Assembly: GCA_036365145.1 (NCBI GenBank)
Contig: JAEOAD010000030.1
Location: 10,254,001-10,318,000 of the forward strand
Source of the DNA: Orientallactaga sibirica
Taxonomy: Eukaryota; Chordata; Mammalia; Rodentia; Dipodidae
Reading direction: 5' to 3'
Length of the DNA: 64,000 nt
Positions 11,862-22,640 of the stretch are shown in pieces. The notes beneath the pieces are model-generated. The model was not told where the DNA came from and did no database searches. It saw nothing but the letters and a program-made list of their open reading frames with translations. The position numbers and the translations under genes are program-made. Each line of letters begins with the position of its first letter. Positions within the stretch are counted from its first letter, which is position 1.

Positions 11862-12002
11862 GCTGGCCAGGTGTGGTGGTGCATGCCTTTAATCCCAACA
11901 CTTGGGAGGCAGAGGTAGGAGGATCGCTGTGAGTTCAAGGCCACCCTGAGACTACATAGTGAATTCCAGGTAAACCTGGGCTAGAGTGAGACCCTACCTC
12001 AG

Positions 12003-12034
<32 letters not shown>
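11862..12034 (+). mobile_element. B1-type SINE with 32-bp poly(A)
   Basis: A near-consensus copy: GGCCAGGTGTGGTGGTGCAT, AGGCAGAGGTAGGAGGATCG, GAGTGAGACCCTACCTCAG and an uninterrupted A run (12003-12034). The long pure A tail suggests a fairly young insertion. It ends one base before the left edge of the duplicated MaLR unit. Confidence 0.9.
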
Positions 12035-12035
<1 letters not shown>

Positions 12036-12036
<1 letters not shown>

Positions 12037-13352
12037 TTCTCACTGTGGTGGTTTGAATTGAATTAGGTGTTCCAAATAAACTCGTGTGTTCTTACTACTA
12101 GGTCTCCAGATGGCGGCAATTTGGAAATTAGAGCCTTGTGGGAAAAGGTGTGTTATTGGGGCAAGCTTATAGGTATTATAGCCAGTGTTTGGCTCACCTC
12201 ATGCTGTTATTTTCTACCTGCTCATGCCATCCTTTCCACTGCCATCATGGAGCTTCCCCTTAGTTCTGCAAGCCAAAATAAACCCTTTCCTCCCACAAGC
12301 TGCTTTTGGTTGAGTGCTTTGTGCCAGCAACAAGAAGGTGACTGCTACAGAAAATTGGTACCAATGGAGTGAGGTGACTTCTGCTAGAAACCTGATTGTA
12401 GTCTTTTGGATCTTTTACAAGTGATTTATGGGAGGAATATAGAAGGATTTGAAATCTTGATCTAACATATGTCTTGCAGTACTAAAGGCAGAGTTTCATG
12501 GACCATTTTGGTCAGAATTTGAGAGTCCTGAATACAGGAAGAACCATTATGGACTGTGAGATTTGGCTTATGAGAGGAAGAAGGGCTTTATCTAGACTGG
12601 GCTAGAAGCAATTTATATGAGAGGCTTATTACATTTTTCCTGTGTCTTAAGAACTTTTACAGGGATACATTGTATAGAAATGGACTGGTGTGGGCAAATA
12701 TGACACAGAAAGAAATGGAAGTTTCAGGCTAGAGATAGCACTCTTTTAGTTGCAATTGTTTGAGAGATTACCACCATTGAGATTGGGCCAGCTGTTCTCC
12801 ATTGGGATAGCAGGAAAAATGCTGACACCTTTGAAAGTAAGTTGCCTGAATACTGAAGGAATGTCCTATTCTTCAAAGACAGCTTTATTCCAACCTGGAT
12901 TAACAATTGGTATCCCAGCTAACAAATGCCAGAAAGAGAGGGTCATTGAATTGGCAATGTGGTTTTGGTTTTTGGAAATGGCCACTGGGTGATGTAAAAC
13001 ACACTTGTTGGAAGTCCCTGAGTGTAGGCCCAATGGAGCCATGAGGATGAACCATGAATTGCAGTGGAGATCCCAGCCAGAACTATGGGATGGCTGCCAA
13101 AGAGAGCTACTGGCTTGGGATGGAGTTTTCCTCAGGCCAAGAGCAGCATATCTGGAGGGGCAGAATTGAAATTCCAGAGACTTTGTCACTAGTTAGAGAG
13201 ATTTGGACTTGATGTTTTCCCTGTTTGTTTTAGAACTTGTCTTGGTTCAATCTTTCCTTGATAATGCCCAATGCCATCTTTAGCAGTGTGAATGATTTTT
13301 TTGTGTGCCATTATGTTATTTTGGTTTTATAAACTAACATTTAAGAGACCTT
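12036..13352 (+). repeat. tandem duplication unit 1 (1317 bp)
   Basis: Starts with eight bases, ATTCTCAC, directly before the LTR and ends at GAGACCTT inside the internal region. The neighbouring unit repeats it at an offset of 1317-1321 bp. I count about four single-base differences plus two small indel sites over the whole length, so identity is above 99%. Confidence 0.95.
12044..12349 (+). repeat. MaLR LTR, first copy
   Basis: A 306-bp LTR with TG...CA ends, nearly identical to the LTR at 13361-13666. It contains the polyadenylation signal AATAAA in CAAAATAAACCC near 12275. Confidence 0.85.
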
Positions 13353-14673
13353 ATTCTCACTGTGGTGGTTTGAATTGAATTAGGTGTTCCAAATAAACTC
13401 GTGTGTTCTTACTACTAGGTCTCCAGATGGCGGCAATTTGGAAATTAGAGCCTTGTGGGAAAAGGTGTGTTATTGGGGCAAGCTTATAGGTATTATAGCC
13501 AGTGTTTGGCTCACCTCATGCTGTTATTTTCTACCTGCTCATGCCATCCTTTCCACTGCCATCATGGAGCTTCCCCTTAGTTCTGCAAGCCAAAATAAAC
13601 CCTTTCCTCCCACAAGCTGCTTTTGGTTGAGTGCTTTGTGCCAGCAACAAGAAGGTGACTGCTACAGAAAATTGGTACCAATGGAGTGAGGGACTTCTGC
13701 TAGAAACCTGATTGTAGTCTTTTGGATCTTTTACAAGTGATTTATGGGAGGAATATAGAAGGATTTGAAATCTTGATCTAACATATGTCTTGCAGTACTA
13801 AAGGCAGAGTTTCATGGACCATTTTGGTCAGAATTTGAGAGTCCTGAATACAGGAAGAACCATTATGGACTGTGAGATTTGGCTTATGAGAGGAAGAAGG
13901 GCTTTGTCTAGACTGGGCTAGAAGCAATTTATATGAGAGGCTTATTACATTTTTCCTGTGTCTTAAGAACTTTTACAGGGATACATTGTATAGAAATGGA
14001 CTGGTGTGGGCAAATATGACACAGAAAGAAATGGAAGTTTCAGGCTAGAGATAGTACTCTTTTAGTTGCAATTGTTTGAGAGATTACCACCATTGAGATT
14101 GGGCCAGCTGTTCTCCATTGGGATAGCAGGAAAAATGCTGACACCTTTGAAAGTAAGTTGCCTGAATACTGAAGGAATGTCCTATTCTTCAAAGACAGCT
14201 TTCTTCCAACCTGGATTAACAATTGGTATCCCAGCTAACAAATGCCAGAAAGAGAGGGTCATTGAATTGGCAATGTGGTTTTGGTTTTTGGAAATGGCCA
14301 CTGGGTGATGTAAAACACACTTGTTGGAAGTCCCTGAGTGTAGGCCCAATGGAGCCATGAGGATGAACCATGAATTGCAGCGGAGATCCCAGCCAGAACT
14401 ATGGGATGGCTGCCAAAGAGAGCTACTGGCTTGGGATGGAGTTTTCCTCAGGCCAAGAGCAGCATATCTGGAGGGGCAGAATTGAAATTCCAGAGACTTT
14501 GTCACTAGTTAGAGATGTTGGAGTTGGACTTGATGTTTTCCCTGTTTGTTTTAGAACTTGTCTTGGTTCAATCTTTCCTTGATAATGCCCAATGCCATCT
14601 TTAGCAGTGTGAATGATTTTTTTGTGTGCCATTATGTTATTTTGGTTTTATAAACTAACATTTAAGAGACCTT
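13353..14673 (+). repeat. tandem duplication unit 2 (1321 bp)
   Basis: The second copy begins with the same pre-LTR ATTCTCAC directly after the GAGACCTT of unit 1, so the join is not an LTR-LTR crossover product. Differences from unit 1 include one base lost near 13689 and a changed, slightly longer stretch near 14514-14526. After 14673 the original internal sequence continues (GGATTGTGGGGATG). Confidence 0.95.
13361..13666 (+). repeat. MaLR LTR, duplicated middle copy
   Basis: A 306-bp LTR with no difference from the first copy that I could find. It is preceded by the same ATTCTCAC as the first copy, which is host or pre-LTR sequence and marks it as copied together with its flank. Confidence 0.85.
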
Positions 14674-14722
14674 GGATTGTGGGGATGTTTCAACAAGTAC
14701 TGGTATTGATAAAAACTGTGGG

Positions 14723-14886
14723 TAAGCTGGGCATGGTGGTGCATGCCTTTAGTCCTAGCACTTGGGAGGCAGAAGTAGGAGGATTGTCATGACTTCGAGG
14801 CCACCCTGGGACTACACAGTGAATTCCATGTCAGCCTGGGCTAGAGCAAGACCCTACCTCAAAAAACAAAACAGAAAAATAAAAAA
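14723..14886 (+). mobile_element. B1-type SINE inserted in MaLR internal region
   Basis: The body runs AGCTGGGCATGGTGGTGCAT to GCAAGACCCTACCTCAAAAA. It is flanked by a perfect 14-bp target-site duplication ATAAAAACTGTGGG at 14709-14722 and 14887-14900. It lies only after the second duplicated unit, outside the duplicated segment. Confidence 0.92.
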
Positions 14887-14976
14887 ATAAAAACTGTGGG
14901 GACTTTGAAAGTTGAACTGAATACATCCGATTTTACACCATGGATTATCAATTTATGGGTCACGGAGGTGGAAAAT

Positions 14977-15310
14977 AGTGGTATAAACACATAAACTCAT
15001 GTGTTTTGAATACTAGGTCTCCAGATCATTATAATTTGGGAATTGGAGCCTTGTTGGAGGAGTTGTGTGGCTGGGATGGGCTTATGGGCATTATAGTCAG
15101 TTACAGCTCCCCCTTGCCAGTGTTTATCTCACTCTCATGCGGTTTTTCACCAGCTGTGGCAGCGGTGATGTCTGGCCTCTTTTCATGCCATGTTTCCCCT
15201 GCCATCACAGAACTTCCCCTCAAGTCTATAAGCCAAAATAAACACTTTTCCTCCTATCAGCTGCTTTTGGTCAGGTGCTGTGTGTCAGCAATGTAAAGGT
15301 AACTGCAATA
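14977..15310 (+). repeat. MaLR LTR, original right end, diverged
   Basis: Matches the upstream LTRs in layout (ATAAACTCATGTGTTTTGAA, CCAGATCATTATAATTTGGG, AAGCCAAAATAAACACTTTT, end GTAACTGCAATA) but with many differences and a deletion near its start. It probably belongs to a different age or subfamily class. Confidence 0.7.
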
Positions 15311-15318
15311 CCCTATTT

Positions 15319-15395
15319 AAAAAGAAGAAGAAGAAGGAGAAGGAGAAAAAGGAGAAGGAGAAGAAGAGGAGGAGGAGGAAGAAGAAGAAGGAGAG
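15319..15395 (+). repeat. 77-nt uninterrupted purine tract (GAA/GGA)
   Basis: Every base from 15319 to 15395 is A or G, mixing AAG and GGA triplets. Such tracts can form triplex (H-DNA) structures. It sits between the MaLR LTR and a Dip-like SINE. Confidence 0.95.
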
Positions 15396-15400
15396 CAAAA

Positions 15401-15605
15401 GGGCTGGAGAGATGGCTTAGCAGTTAAGGCACTTGCCTGCAAAGCTAAAGGACCTTGGTTTGATTCTCCAAGACCCACATCTGGAGTTCATTTGCAGTGG
15501 CTGGAAGCCCTGGTGTGCCAATTTTCTCTCTTTCTTGTTCTCTCTCTCTCTCTCCCTCCGTCTTTCTCTCTCTCTCAAATAAAGAAATAAATAAATAATT
15601 TTTTT
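15401..15605 (+). mobile_element. Dip-like tRNA-derived SINE
   Basis: The head GGCTGGAGAGATGGCTTAGC, B-box-like GGTTTGATTCTCCAAGACCC, body GCAGTGGCTGGAAGCCCTGG, CT run and AAATAAAGAAATAAATAAAT tail are all present. The usual segment between the B-box and CATCTGGAG is deleted. Confidence 0.88.
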
Positions 15606-15611
15606 TAAATT

Positions 15612-16165
15612 GTTAGATCCCTATGGCCATCCCATCTATCTAGTACTAACTTCTCTCTCTGTTGGAGAATTTGCTTATCTTTTTCAGATGGACAATGAAC
15701 CTGAAGGGAGGATCAGCCTATCACACCTTACCAGGGCCCCAGCTGAAACCATAGAGTAATATGGAGAAAGGGCAAGAGTACAGCTTTCTTGGTGATCACA
15801 ACACCAGAAAAAGGCTGAAGGAGATAAACACAGAGAACATCTAACTCCTACTAAGCCAGATATCCAGAGACACAGAGGCTCCCAAAACCTCACCACTGAA
15901 ATAAACTAAAATGATCCCAATGTGGCTCAGGGAAATTCGCAGAAGAGGGGGCAGAAAGAGTGTTAGAGCCACAAATTGGGGCATTATGCATAGAGACTTG
16001 GCCTATACCCGATAATTTTTTACTATCCCCATAGTGCAAGACCCACATTCCCCATTGATGAGGGTCCCTTTGGAAAGGGGAGGACAGGGAGGAGGATAAT
16101 GGAGTCACCAATATGAATGTAAAATTAGAATAATATAAATAAAAATAAATTATAAAATAAATAAA
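15612..16165 (+). mobile_element. L1 3' end fragment (3'UTR)
   Basis: Carries the same 3' segment as the L1s at 33-34 kb, 36.8-37.2 kb and 53.4-54.6 kb: GCCCCAGCTGAAACCATAGA, ATGTGGCTCAGGGAAATTC, TGTTAGAGCCACAAATTGG and GAGGGTCCCTTTGGAAAGG. A G-rich purine stretch (16072-16104) is typical of mammalian L1 3'UTRs. It ends in an A-rich tail. No ORF2 is attached, so it is a severely 5'-truncated insertion. Confidence 0.8.
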
Positions 16166-16169
16166 TAAA

Positions 16170-17100
16170 ATAGTTTGATCCAAAGAGAATATTCAGTAAA
16201 TTTCAGATAAATTTCCTAATTGATGATAAATTATTATATTATCATTTTGGGGGGTAGCAAGTCAAAGAAATGCAAATTCAACCAAACCAGAGAACATATT
16301 TAACAAGCTGAGTGGAGACTAAGGAGAAAAAAAATAAATATCTCATAACCAGAGGTGTGGGCTACTAGAGCAGACCATTTAGAGAACATGGACTTAATTG
16401 GGTTGGTGACTATCAATTAGTCTTCTATATATCACACACAGGGATCATGGGCTCAGATCAGTAGTGTAGTCAGAATGAGCTGATGAGTAACTTCTGAGCA
16501 TCAAGACAGGAAATGATTTGGGCTGGGTTGACATAACAGTGTCTTTAAAGTGTGAGCATCTTTTAATTCCAGAAATATTTGGATTAATATATAAATAAAC
16601 TAAAAGCATTACTACTATTGCATAATATTTCTGAGTAATCTTTTATTTGACATTAAAAGTACCTATAGTGTTAAAGATAATGTGCCTCATTAAAGGAATA
16701 TAAGCAGTGAGTTTTATGATTATAATGTAAAATGTTTTGAATTATTTACATTTAAGTGATATCAAATTGAAAGAATTTTTTTCACACTGAAACAAAATTG
16801 GGTTATATCAGCAATCTAAACTGCTTTACAGGTTTATTTTATATGATTTTTAAAACATTTATCTAAGTATTTAGAAAGGTTTTTTTAGTCAGTTAGTTAT
16901 ACTTAAAAAGAAACCTGAGTATAATAAATTTATAAATGAAATGGCAATATTTGAGAACTCATGATAATCTTAATAATTCCCTCAAATTCCCATATCACAC
17001 TTATATTTTAAGTATTTTAAGTGTGACATGGTAACTGACAGCAACAAGGCCTTTCTTGGCTCTTGGATAGGAAATAACTCAAGGACTAGGGTGCTGGACA
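16170..17100. other. AT-rich unassigned sequence
   Basis: No repeat or coding signature recognised. The segment 16540-17010 is very AT-rich and free of SINEs, so it is a reasonable target for conservation analysis. Confidence 0.45.
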
Positions 17101-17640
17101 CTTAGGGTCACACAAAGCTTCCCCTGAACTAGTGGCTCTGGGTTCTTGTCTTATAAATTTCAGTGGAAGAAACCCACAGATCAGAGGATGAAGTTTAGAA
17201 AGATTTTATTATAGAGTTTAAGAGAAGGAAATAAGACAGAGGAGCTCTTCCCCCAAAATGGAGCTGGAGTGGCATTCCCAGGATATGGGAAAGTCCATCA
17301 AGAGATTCAGATGGGAGAGTCTTTTATGGGACTGGATGGGGCCAGATTTTTCTAGACAAGGGGGCAATCATTCCAGGAATCTTAATCCTTCAGGAAAGGC
17401 AACTATGGGAAGTGGGGTGATTATTCTTTTAGGAAAGGAGAACTGCTTTAGGGAAGAGATGGAGGAAGGTGCTGGGGGATTAAGGAAAGAAAGAGAACTA
17501 GGGAGAAACTCCCTTAGGCAAAAAGAGAAAATGGAGAAAAATAGACTCTGTCTCATAGGCTTACGGATACTTCTCACCTTCAGCCACTTTTAGTTCACTT
17601 TTGGGTCTGTTAACACTAAACTACCTCGAGTGCATCTTCC
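17100..17640. other. purine-rich unassigned sequence, possible decayed LTR
   Basis: Contains a run of GA-rich sequence with a 111-codon plus-strand frame (17258-17593, rich in Glu, Lys, Arg and Gly as expected from purine bias). AAAGATTTTATTATAGAG gives a reversed AATAAA. An old minus-strand LTR is possible. No coding evidence beyond composition. Confidence 0.3.
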
Positions 17641-17779
17641 TTCTTTTATATTGAGGTTTCTTTCCAAATATTTGACTTTTTAAATTAAGAATTTTTCAAG
17701 TAGTAAAACTGATTGTTGAGAATATGCTTTACTAATAAATTTAATGATACGATTTAGAAATTAAATTTAGGAACTCCAG

Positions 17780-17998
17780 CAAGGGTCTGGGTCTGGTGGT
17801 ATAAGCTTGTAATGTTAGCTACTGAAAAGGCTGAGGCAGGAGGATTGAAAGTTCATGCCATGGCTACAGCATGAGTTCAAGTCCAGCATGGGCAACTTAG
17901 TGAGACGTTTCTGTTTCAAAAGGCTTAGGAGATAACCCAGTGGTGAGTACTTGTCTGATATTCATGAAGCCTTAGGTTTAATCCCCATTACAGGAAAA
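17780..17998 (+). mobile_element. degenerate B1-like plus tRNA-like SINE pair
   Basis: 17780-17925 follows a 7SL-like pattern (GTCTGGTGGTATAAGCTTGT, AAGGCTGAGGCAGGAGGATT, AGTTCAAGTCCAGCATGGGC). 17926-17998 follows a tRNA/ID-like pattern (AGATAACCCAGTGGTGAGTA, TTAGGTTTAATCCCCATTAC). Both are old. Confidence 0.55.
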
Positions 17999-17999
17999 G

Positions 18000-19260
18000 A
18001 CAATAGCATAAGGTTACCAAAAGAAAATGTTTTAAGTCCAGTCAGTAGAGAAAACACTGAAAAGGATTTCTTTTGTGAGGAAAGTATCTTAGAGAAGGTT
18101 AGTAAGCAATGAAAGATATGGTATGGTTTAGTTCCACAGAGCAAAGAGAGCTCCTTATTGTTATATATTTCCAAAGGGAGGAAAATGGTTCTACACCATG
18201 TGACCCAACCTTCCTGCCTTGGGCCTCCCAGGCAGCAAGGCCTCTGTATGTTTGCAGTCTGGACCACAGAAGCGAAGCAAATTGTTAATCAAATGTCTAA
18301 GGCTGATGTGTGTGTTTTTCCAGTTCTTCCACCCATGTGGGCACTATCTGGGATGGAGAGGCACTCTGAGAATAGTGGCTGCTTCCTAACCCAGCCTACT
18401 CCTCCTTGAACTCCCTTACCACCCATGCCAAGGCTTGCTTGTCATAAAACAAACAAGGGGCTTTCGTATCATGCAGTCCCTTCACAGTGACTAAGAACTT
18501 CATGCAGCTATGAATGCAGGAGGGGAAAGTCTATGTAAACGCAACCCACAACTGAGAAAACAAATGATAAAGAAAAGGAGTGGAACTCTGGAACTCACAG
18601 GCTTGTGAGTCCTGAATAATTCCAGACCCTTGATATTTCCTTCAGCATCAGAAATCAAATTGCCTCTCAGATATGCAGCAAGCATTGAGCCAATTACATA
18701 GAACCTGATTTTTAAAAGCTACAATTGCCTAGAACTTAGAAACTCAACCATTTTTCATCTGGGTTTACCTATTTACTTGATATGTTTCCAACCTTCCACC
18801 ATATGAAATGGCACAAATTTACTCAAGTTCTGATGCTATTAAAGATGGAAAATACCAGCAATAACAGCATTGTCATTTATAAACACAGAAACCTCTCCTT
18901 CTTTCCCCTTTCTTCCCACCACACATTCTTCTGTTCTCTCACCATTCTCTGTTCCTTTTCCTAATATAAATCTACTACATTAGCAGGTTTCTTTTTTTAC
19001 TAATTCTACCAACCACTTACTATTCCAAAATTTATTTTTGACATCCTACACAGAGGTGCTCTCTAGTATGGAAAAGGCAGGAAGCCACTGTTCTGGACTT
19101 GACCTAGTCTCTATTCAATCAACTGGAGGATGGGTCTCAGATCATCTTCAGAGTAGTGAGTATCCAGTGAAAAATCAGACACCCTGTCATATCTGCGACA
19201 ACTCTAACCTTAACCATAACAAGAAGTGGAAATAGGAGATATCCTCTGTAGCAAAACTGG
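18000..19260. other. unassigned non-coding sequence
   Basis: No repeat recognised. A 101-codon minus frame (17962-18267) overlaps an 83-codon plus frame. Neither resembles a known protein. Confidence 0.4.
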
Positions 19261-19261
19261 C

Positions 19262-19582
19262 ACTCTGCTGCTCTATGTTTTGAATACTTGGTCCCCAGCT
19301 GATGGCAATTTGAGAAAGCTGTGGGCATTTGGGAAGTAGAGCCTTGATGGAAGCTGTGTGTCTCTGGGAGCAGGCTTTGGGAACCTGGCTCCAAGCCCGG
19401 TAGAGATACTCCTTCCTTCCTGCTGTGGTGAAAATGTGACCCTGAGCCATCTGTTCTTGCCATGCTTTCCTCGCCATTATGACACTTCCCCTTGACACTG
19501 TAAGCCAAAATTTATCCTTTCTTTCCATATGTTGTTTCTGGTTAAGTGTTTTGTCCCAGCAGTGAGAAGATAAATGAACACT
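19262..19582 (+). mobile_element. MaLR-type LTR
   Basis: Contains TTTTGAATACTTGGTCCCCA, GCCATTATGACACTTCCCCT, TGTAAGCCAAAATTTATCC and an end near AGAAGATAAATGAACA. The two minus-strand frames of 113-123 codons are antisense to this LTR and probably accidental. Confidence 0.7.
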
Positions 19583-20124
19583 TATCAGCCCACAACCTCA
19601 AAAGTTGGCAGCAGCCCCAGAGCTTGTCTTTCATAGAATGGAGGTACTACACATAGGCCAAGGCCTATGTTGCCCTTTCCATGGGCAGTACTATCTCCTC
19701 AGCAGATGTGCTGTGTTACTATTTTTATGCCCAAGCCATTCCCAACCCTCCTAGAACCTGTCTTTAATTCTTGAGAGTTGGAGAAAACCACATGTTTGTC
19801 ATCATTCCTCAAAGCCACAAGCTTGAAGCATGTAGTTTTGAAGCACTGGGGGGAAAGCCAGGAACATCTGTGTGGTGTTTCTGTTCCCATTCATATTTCT
19901 CTGCACCATTAAAGTAAAACAGTTCAAAGCTCTAAGATCATCAGGAGGAACCAAGGGCAGACAGATCCCAGAGAACAGAGACTACCCCTGTCATAACTCT
20001 CCCCATAGGGAAAAAGAAATGAAGAGGGACTCCTCCACTCCAAGTATTCTCTCTTCTGTGTGAGATGACAGACATATCCACTCAAATTAAAAAGATAAAT
20101 TATGGTCCAGACCTCTTGGTCACA

Positions 20125-20430
20125 TTTTTACATGTATATATATGGTGTTCATGCATGTGTATATGCATGTTCATGTGTGGGTGTACATGCAAGTGTATGC
20201 ACATGTGTGTGGAGGCCAGAGGTTGATGTCAGATGTCATCTTTGGAAACAACATGCATCTGTTTGTGAGACAGGATCTCTCATTGGCCTGGACTTCATCA
20301 ATCAGGCTAGATAGGTTAAATAGGTATCTCCCTCAAGTATCTGCCTGCCTTGGCCTCCCTGGTACTGGAACTTGGGATTGAATTCAGGTACTCAGGCTTG
20401 CAAGGCAATGAAGCTATCTCCTCGGGCTTT
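20125..20430 (-). mobile_element. B4-like composite SINE
   Basis: Reversed copy: alternating TG/CA stretch, GTGTGTGGAGGCCAGAGGTT, AGACAGGATCTCTCATTGGC, CTTGGGATTGAATTCAGGTA, GGCTTGCAAGGCAATGAAGC and an end at CTCCTCGGGCTT. It covers both the B1-like and tRNA-like halves. Confidence 0.75.
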
Positions 20431-20439
20431 GTTGCATTT

Positions 20440-21550
20440 GATCACCTCTCAGGGGATGAGTGGCTATCCTGAGTGCTATATTCAAAATAGGAAGGAAATG
20501 GAAGATAACTCATGATGAGAACACACTCACCAAACCAGTGAAATGCCTGGCTGCCCCTACGACTCCAGTGCTACTGTATCCTGAAACCTAGCTCTAGAAT
20601 GGCGCCTGGTCCTGTGGAAGCTGATTAAATGGGTGTGCCTCAGCACTGCAGGCCTTTATAGGACTCATTTGCCCCTGAAGAACCTAAATGTCAGAGGACT
20701 CACTTCACCTTTAGCTGATGACAGGGGCTGACATTGACATTTGCATCAGCTCCAATACACACCTCACTTGGATCATCCTTCAGAGGCACAGCATGATTGG
20801 TGCTGAGCTGGTGGCTCACCACAGAGCAGGCTAGCTATCACCATTGTGGAAAGAACCAGAACTTGGCTACATGGAATTTCCCTGCAGTTTTGTGGTGGGA
20901 GTCTTTGTGGGCTTATCTTTTACTTCCTCTCCTAAACTATTGGAGAATGCTACTGCTAATGCAAGAGAAACCAGACATTCTGTTTTACTCTAACTCTGGC
21001 TGCTGTTCAGCAATGGGAGAAAGTTGCCTGAAGAAGGGCATTGATTAGGAACAAAGGCTGGCAGAGAGTGGACAATGTCGTTCCCTCTTCCCTCAGTTAA
21101 CCCAGCAGGACCTTGGAAGTCTGTGTGCAAAAAGTGTTGAAGTCTCCCCACTACTCACCTACCAGGATATTTATGGGAATTCAGTAAGTCATGTTATTCA
21201 GGGCCTTAGAGGATTTAGAAAGCAGGTAGAGACAAAAAATTAGGGTGCTCTTGGCCAATTGATATAGTGCTGCCTAGGATGAATTTCTGGGACAGAGTAG
21301 GTGGGGAAATGACTTTTCCCTTCAAGGTAATAGCCACCCAACTCCTATTGTGTGCCAGGGCTGTGCAGGGCATCTAAGAAACAATTGGCAGCAGCCTCTC
21401 CAATTGTGTATATATCTGCAAACGTGTGTGTGCAAGCACATGTGTGTCATGTGAAAGCACATGTGTATGTGTGTGCATGTGAAAGCATGTGTGGGGGGGG
21501 AGGGTCAGGTACAGAGCACAAATTCACAAGGCAGGATCATAACTGTAAAA
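20440..21550. other. unassigned non-coding sequence
   Basis: Mostly unique sequence. A MIR-like scrap may lie at 21325-21375 (ATTGTGTGCCAGGGCTG). An imperfect TG-rich stretch is at 21425-21500. Confidence 0.4.
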
Positions 21551-21552
21551 TA

Positions 21553-21895
21553 AAAACAAGGCCAGGGAGATGGCTTGGCAGATAAAGTGCTAGCCACGCA
21601 AATGTGAGTACCTGAGTTCGATTTCCCCCAGAACCCATGTAAAGCTGGACACTGTAGTGCTAGCATCTGTAATCCCAGCATGCCTAGGATAAGAAGGAAT
21701 GCAGAGACAGAAGAATCACCTGGAAGATCATGAGCCAACCACCTTGGCTAGTGCAGCAGTCAGTAACAGAGAGACTCTGCCTCAAACAAAGTGGAAGGCA
21801 AGAACCAATAGTAGACCTTGTTCTGTGATCTCCACATGCATGCTGTGACACATGTGTTCCAAAACATAAATAAATAAGACAAACAACAACAATAA
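21553..21895 (+). mobile_element. B4-like composite SINE
   Basis: Head GGCCAGGGAGATGGCTTGGC, B-box-like GAGTTCGATTTCCCCCAGAA, then AAGCTGGACACTGTAGTGCT and CTGTAATCCCAGCATGCC (B1-like half), GACTCTGCCTCAAACAAAG, and an A-rich end. Confidence 0.78.
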
Positions 21896-22640
21896 ACAAC
21901 CGCCACTACTGGATTTCAAATTGAAACTTGGGTTTGAGTCTTAATTGCATTTTTTATTAGCTACTCCTAAATCTTTTCATTGGCAGAGTGATGGTAACAC
22001 CCAATACCACAGGCCTTGGGAGATTTAAAAGAAAAAAAGGGTAATGAAAACACATTGCAAGAAGGAACATGACAACATTAAGCATGCCTAGTGTAGCCTA
22101 TGGACTTTTGATAACAACAGTGTGTCAAGGCAGGTTCATTTTGTGTAACAAATGTAGCCCTGTGGTGCAAAATATGGATAGTGGAGGAACTTGTTTGTAT
22201 AGCAGCAGAGGATAAGTAGAAATTCCCTGTACTTTCTGTTCAGATTTGCTATAAAACTAAATAGTCTCTTTGAGAGAGAAAAAATTTAAATGCATCATCC
22301 ATTTAATACAATTTTGATTATTATAAAGATAAAATGCAAAACCAACATAGGTATGGTTTGCACTGATCTTAAAGTTTTGAGGAAAACAGTGATACAATTC
22401 AAAGTGAAGTCACAGCTCATCAGTGGCACTTGAGAAAAACTAGAAAAGGAAGATTTAAGACATATTTCCTGATTAAGTTGACCTGACACAGCTTATAAAA
22501 TGAGTATTCTGAACCCGGTAGAGTAAGAACCATAAGCCTGGCTTCCCTTGAACATTTCTCTTTGTCAATTCCTCCAAATCAAAACGTCAGAAGAGTTACT
22601 CAAGACCAAAGCTGGAGCACACAGGCAGCGTTTGCCTAAT
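21895..22640. other. unassigned sequence with a possible MIR relic
   Basis: 21915-22050 has weak MIR-like order (ACTTGGGTTTGAGTCTTAAT, GTGATGGTAACACCCAATA). The remainder shows no recognisable feature. Confidence 0.35.

Larger units (their letters stand above)
12044..15310 (+). mobile_element. MaLR-type LTR retrotransposon with internal tandem duplication
   Basis: The element reads LTR (12044-12349), internal, second LTR (13361-13666), internal, B1 insertion (14723-14886) and a third, diverged LTR (about 14977-15310). LTRs begin TGTGGTGGTTTGAATTGAAT and end CTGCTACA, giving TG...CA ends, with an AATAAA signal in AAAATAAACCC. The sequence just inside the LTR, AAAATTGGTACCAATGGAGT, is also found in related form in the element at 43.2 kb. 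No gag- or pol-like protein is visible, which is normal for MaLR internal regions. The third LTR differs clearly from the first two, so it is the true right end of an older element. The middle LTR was added later by duplication. Confidence 0.8.

Noticed and set aside
12067..14505. Pairs of identical proteins (101 aa and 107 aa) as a duplicated gene family
   Set aside because: They are frames within the MaLR LTR and internal region, on both strands. Their identity follows from the DNA duplication.
15401..15605. tRNA gene suggested by A-box and B-box-like motifs in the SINE heads
   Set aside because: Each is followed by the constant SINE body and A-rich tail, and the head does not fold into a complete cloverleaf with acceptor stem by eye.
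17258..17593. 111-codon Glu/Lys-rich protein
   Set aside because: The composition follows directly from a purine-rich strand, which also suppresses stop codons. There is no supporting signal.
19137..19528. Two overlapping 113-123 codon minus-strand frames as a gene
   Set aside because: They lie largely antisense to a MaLR LTR, overlap each other in different frames and have no domain.
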